Shown here piece by piece: positions 43,239 through 46,091 of a DNA stretch of 46,091 nucleotides. Within the stretch, counting starts at the first letter, position 1. Each line of letters opens with the position of its first letter. This DNA is from Candidatus Tenebribacter davisii (GTDB lineage: Bacteria > Cloacimonadota > Cloacimonadia > Cloacimonadales > TCS61). The position numbers and the translations under genes are program-made. The notes beneath the pieces are model-generated. The model did no database searches. It saw only the letters and a list, made by a program, of their open reading frames with translations, and was not told where the DNA came from. The DNA lies in NCBI GenBank assembly GCA_030765535.1, contig JAVCCH010000062.1, forward strand, positions 1 through 46,091. The letters are read 5' to 3'.

Positions 43239-43285
43239 TTGAGCCTCCTTTTTATTTTTTATTTAAAATTTGAGATACATTTCAC

Positions 43286-43314
43286 AGAAGAAGTTTTAAT
43301 TGTATGTTTGTCAA
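43286..43314 (-). promoter_or_regulatory. Predicted promoter of the beta-helix protein gene
   Basis: TTGACA at 43314-43309 (minus strand), 17 bases, then TCTTCT at 43291-43286. The start codon is 48 bases further on. Confidence 0.55.
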
Positions 43315-43355
43315 ATTTTTTATTTCTATCTAAAGGTTTTTAATAATACACTTTA

Positions 43356-43387
43356 GTCATTGCGAGTAGTGCAACGACAAAACAATT
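43356..43387. repeat. REP-like short element
   Basis: The stretch begins GTCATTGCGAGTAGTGCAAC and continues GACAAAACAATT. It resembles the common 'gtcattgcgag...gcaatct' class of scattered palindromic elements. It lies between divergent promoters. The resemblance is from memory; other copies in the genome would confirm it. Confidence 0.45.
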
Positions 43388-43429
43388 ATTTCTTTTTTTT
43401 CTTTCACACTTTGCCTGTAACTTTTTATA

Positions 43430-43458
43430 TTGACATATTCAATATCGCAACCTCTTTT
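43430..43458 (+). promoter_or_regulatory. Predicted promoter of the 417-residue membrane protein gene
   Basis: TTGACA (43430-43435), 17 bases, then TCTTTT (43453-43458). It is 32 bases before the ATG. Confidence 0.55.
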
Positions 43459-43489
43459 AACGAAGCATTTATTAAAAGGATAAAAAAAC

Positions 43490-44743
43490 ATGAAGAAAAT
43501 AAGTATGCTCAGCATAATTATATTATTATTTATTACCTTCGCATTTGCAGATTCATGTGATACGATTGATAATATTTCTGTTTATATAGATTATGAATAT
43601 GGTGATCTGAAATATATTAAAGAACAGATCTCTAATGTAAATTATGTTCGTTTTAAAAATGAAGCTGATGTATTCATTCTTTTTACCGAACAAAGCACCG
43701 GCAGTGATGGAGAAAAATATACAATTGATTTTACCGGTGCAAACAAATTCAGCGGGATTGATGAATCTTTATCCTTTATTTTAAAACATGATGCTACTGC
43801 AGAAGATAAGAGAATAAAAAGTGTGCAATGCTTGAAAATGGGATTAGTAAGGTATCTATGCCGAACCAGTATGGCTGATAAGCTGATGATCATCTTCCCA
43901 GATCATGAAAAAAAAGAAATACTCAAGGATAAATGGAACAATTGGGTTTTTAGTACGAGTTTAAGCGGATATATGAGTGGTGAAGAAGCTTCTCTCTCAC
44001 AAAATTTCTGGGGTAATGTAAGTGCCAATAGAATTACAGAGTATTCTAAGATCCAAATAAGCTTCTATGGGAGTATGAGTAGAGACAGGTTTGAATGGGA
44101 TGACGAGATCTATAAAAGTTCCTCAAACAGTAAAAGTTTAAATTCATACTATATTAGATCTTGGACCGATCATCTTTCTTATGGTCTTTGGGTTTATGCT
44201 TATACATCAAGTTATAGCAACATTGATATAAGTATCGGCTTATATCCTTGCCTTGAATATAATCTTTTCCCTTATTCCGAAGCTAACAGAAAGCAACTGC
44301 GTTTTCAATATCAATTGAATCCTAATTATGTTAATTATACAGAGAGAACGATCTATGAAAAATTTGATGAAAAATTATTAAGACATTCATTTAGAACAGA
44401 AATCGAATATATCCAGTCATGGGGATCGATGAGCATTAGTTTTGTTGCTTCACAAAATCTTGTAATTGATGCTTCTGTTTTAGAAAACTTAGATAAAAAC
44501 AAGCTGTCACTTTATGGTGAAACTTCATGGAGAATATATAAGGGATTATCCTTGAATCTTTGGGGTAATACTTCACGAGTACATGATCAGCTTTCATTAG
44601 CAGCTGGAGATATATCTACAGAAGATCTCCTTCTTAAGAGAAAAGAACTGCAAACTCAATATACATATTTCCTCTCACTTGGATTAAGCTATTCATTTGG
44701 TTCTATATATAATAACATCGTAAATCCCAGGTTTGGAGATTAA
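43490..44743 (+). CDS. Predicted outer-membrane beta-barrel protein (conserved hypothetical)
   Basis: A 417-residue protein with a signal peptide (about 1-20, ending FAFADS). The N-terminal domain (about 25-130) reads ISVYIDYEYGDLKYIKEQI, VNYVRFKNEADVFILFTEQSTGSDG and then the GLVRYLCRT region. This pattern seems familiar from uncharacterised proteins of FCB-group bacteria, but I cannot name a family. The rest (about 150-417) alternates polar and aromatic residues in short amphipathic strands (WGNVSANRITEYSKIQISFYG, YFLSLGLSYSFGSIY), as in an outer-membrane barrel. No type IX sorting domain is present. The ATG has AAAAGGA upstream. The downstream nuclease gene has its own promoter. Confidence 0.68.
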   Translation: MKKISMLSIIILLFITFAFADSCDTIDNISVYIDYEYGDLKYIKEQISNVNYVRFKNEADVFILFTEQSTGSDGEKYTIDFTGANKFSGIDESLSFILKHDATAEDKRIKSVQCLKMGLVRYLCRTSMADKLMIIFPDHEKKEILKDKWNNWVFSTSLSGYMSGEEASLSQNFWGNVSANRITEYSKIQISFYGSMSRDRFEWDDEIYKSSSNSKSLNSYYIRSWTDHLSYGLWVYAYTSSYSNIDISIGLYPCLEYNLFPYSEANRKQLRFQYQLNPNYVNYTERTIYEKFDEKLLRHSFRTEIEYIQSWGSMSISFVASQNLVIDASVLENLDKNKLSLYGETSWRIYKGLSLNLWGNTSRVHDQLSLAAGDISTEDLLLKRKELQTQYTYFLSLGLSYSFGSIYNNIVNPRFGD

Positions 44744-44773
44744 ATAAAATATAGAATAAACATAACCTTTTCT

Positions 44774-44802
44774 TTGACATAAAAAAGATAAATTTTTCTT
44801 TT
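44774..44802 (+). promoter_or_regulatory. Predicted promoter of the endonuclease I gene
   Basis: TTGACA (44774-44779), 17 bases, then TCTTTT (44797-44802), identical in both boxes and spacing to the promoter at 43430. It is 21 bases before the ATG. Confidence 0.55.
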
Positions 44803-44823
44803 CGCATATAAATGAGGTATAAG

Positions 44824-45897
44824 ATGAATAAAAATATAATTATAATAATTTTCCTGACATTATGCAGTTTTGCATACGCACAAATTCCTTCGGGCTATTA
44901 CGATGGAACTGAAGGATTAAGCGGAGATGATCTAAAATCTATCTTAAATGATATTATTGATGCTCATGTTGAATTTCCTTACACAAGTAATGCTACTGAT
45001 GTTTGGGATATTCTCAAAGAAACCGATAGAGATCCAGATAATTCAGAAAATGTAATTCTTTTATACACAGGTTGTTCAGTAAATGCAGCTCAGGAATATA
45101 ATAATGGTCAAGGATGGAACAGAGAACATGTCTGGGCTAAATCTCATGGTGATTTTGGTACCGCAATGGGTGCCGGTACTGATGTTCACCATCTAAGACC
45201 TTCTGATATTCAGGTTAACGGCGATCGGGGAAATTTAGATTTTGACAACAGCGATAACCCCTACCCGGGCATTCCCGGCTGTTTTTATGACAGTAACTCA
45301 TGGGAACCGCGTGATGAAGTTAAGGGTGATGTAGCCCGAATGATATTCTATATGGCAACCCGATATGAAGGTGAGAATGGTGAGCTTGATCTGGTTGTTG
45401 TAGATGAAGTTAATACCTTCCCAAATCCTGAACATGGAAAACTTTCTACTCTCTTAGAATGGAACCTGCAGGACCTTCCGGATGACTTTGAAGAAAACAG
45501 AAATAATAAAATTTATGATAATTGGCAGGGAAACAGAAATCCTTTTATTGATCATCCAGAATTTGCAGATCTGATCTGGGGAAATACTTCTGTAGAGAAT
45601 GAATATCTAGTTGAAGATAAATATGCTCTTTCAAATTATCCAAATCCATTTACAAAACAAAATGCAGGAACACAAATTAATTTTAATATTTCCGATAGTG
45701 CTCATAATGTCTCTATTGATATTTATAACATTAAGGGGCAAATAATAAAACACCTTATCCCTGCAACGAATAATCAATCTGTTAACTGGGATGTAACCAA
45801 TAAAAATAATAAAGAAGTCAGATCCGGGATCTATTTTATAAATTTAAAAATAGACAATAAAAATATTGTGTCTAAAAAATGTTTGGTGATTCACTAA
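44824..45897 (+). CDS. Secreted endonuclease I family nuclease with type IX sorting domain
   Basis: A 357-residue exported nuclease of the His-Me finger endonuclease I (EndA/NucM) family, which cuts DNA and sometimes RNA outside the cell. A signal peptide (about 1-19, FAYAQ) is followed by the catalytic region GWNREHVWAKSHG (about 97-109), then DVHHLRPSDIQVNGDRGNL, with the metal-binding and catalytic histidines. A Por (type IX) sorting domain with NYPNPF starts at about 274. The start at 44824 is preferred because AGGT lies at the right spacing; an ATG at 44812 would overlap that site. It may help recover nucleotides or loosen DNA in biofilm; this is inference. Confidence 0.93.
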   Translation: MNKNIIIIIFLTLCSFAYAQIPSGYYDGTEGLSGDDLKSILNDIIDAHVEFPYTSNATDVWDILKETDRDPDNSENVILLYTGCSVNAAQEYNNGQGWNREHVWAKSHGDFGTAMGAGTDVHHLRPSDIQVNGDRGNLDFDNSDNPYPGIPGCFYDSNSWEPRDEVKGDVARMIFYMATRYEGENGELDLVVVDEVNTFPNPEHGKLSTLLEWNLQDLPDDFEENRNNKIYDNWQGNRNPFIDHPEFADLIWGNTSVENEYLVEDKYALSNYPNPFTKQNAGTQINFNISDSAHNVSIDIYNIKGQIIKHLIPATNNQSVNWDVTNKNNKEVRSGIYFINLKIDNKNIVSKKCLVIH

Positions 45898-45913
45898 TAA
45901 TTAAGGATGTGTT

Positions 45914-46091
45914 ATGAAAGAACTTGATAAACTAACTTTAAAGTGTGTTTTAGAAAGAAGTGCTATTCAATTTGCCACAAAACCATGTGTCAGTTGGGTA
46001 GACGGAAAACCAATTAGATACAATGAATTTTATGAACAAGTTAAAGAAGTTCAGTTGTTTATGCTGGAAGAAGGAATAGGAAAAGGTGATA
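45914..46091 (+). CDS. AMP-dependent acyl-CoA synthetase, N-terminal part (cut by window end)
   Basis: The ATG at 45914, with AAGGA upstream, opens a frame of 59 codons that runs off the window. The protein begins MKELDKLTLKCVLERSAIQF and continues SWVDGKPIRYNEFYEQVKEV, the usual start of long-chain fatty-acid-CoA ligases of the ANL family. The catalytic motifs lie outside the window. It follows the nuclease gene by 16 bases and may share its transcript. Confidence 0.72.
   Translation, partial: MKELDKLTLKCVLERSAIQFATKPCVSWVDGKPIRYNEFYEQVKEVQLFMLEEGIGKGD

Overview
The window is AT-rich, Gram-negative bacterial chromosome. Kdo transferase points to a lipopolysaccharide outer membrane. Two secreted proteins end in a type IX secretion (Por) sorting domain with the NYPNPF motif. 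Genes are packed, often with ATGA overlaps. Together this suggests a member of the FCB group, and the parallel beta-helix/PKD/NYPNPFNP style fits Candidatus Cloacimonadota best. That placement is an inference; there is no rRNA gene or other marker here to fix it.

Layout. 1-2.2 kb (+): the tail of an unknown gene, a phosphomannomutase/phosphoglucomutase and a methyltransferase. 2.3-8.3 kb (-): a tight operon yicC, PH-like membrane protein, rnr, waaA, AmmeMemoRadiSam-type radical SAM enzyme, NusG-domain-II protein. 8.5-21.4 kb (-): a signalling island with a FIST sensor plus histidine kinase, two large hybrid sensor kinases, two kinase-less PAS proteins, a gene scar and several long direct repeats. 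21.4-22.4 kb: a 968-base stretch without a gene, holding a perfect 18-base inverted repeat. 22.4-28.5 kb (-): diguanylate cyclase, amino-acid permease fused to EIIA, miaB, cation/proton antiporter fused to EIIA. 28.6-30.6 kb (-): metG. 30.8-40.6 kb (-): a ten-gene housekeeping operon trmB, dgt, prfB (programmed +1 frameshift), uppS, cdsA, rfbB, lytic transglycosylase, rimI-like, tmk, S41 protease, closed by a clear terminator. 40.7-45.9 kb: a secreted beta-helix protein (-), then (+) a predicted outer-membrane protein, a secreted endonuclease I and the start of an acyl-CoA synthetase.

How it fits together. The housekeeping operons combine translation (RF2, TrmB, MetRS, MiaB, RNase R), envelope building (UppS, CdsA, WaaA, RfbB, lytic transglycosylase) and nucleotide metabolism (Tmk, dGTPase). 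The most unusual part is the signalling island. Its proteins are mosaics of the same receiver, PAS, GAF, kinase and coiled-tail modules. Nucleotide-level repeats, a leftover C-terminal fragment with a 7-base microhomology junction, and degenerate receiver domains show that it arose by recent duplication and module swapping. A second notable feature is the pair of transporters, each carrying its own C-terminal PTS EIIA domain, on either side of miaB.

Seven TTGACA -35 boxes, each 37-76 bases upstream of a start codon, mark most transcription units. At the 17-base spacing, three of them carry TCTTTT or TCTTCT rather than TATAAT.
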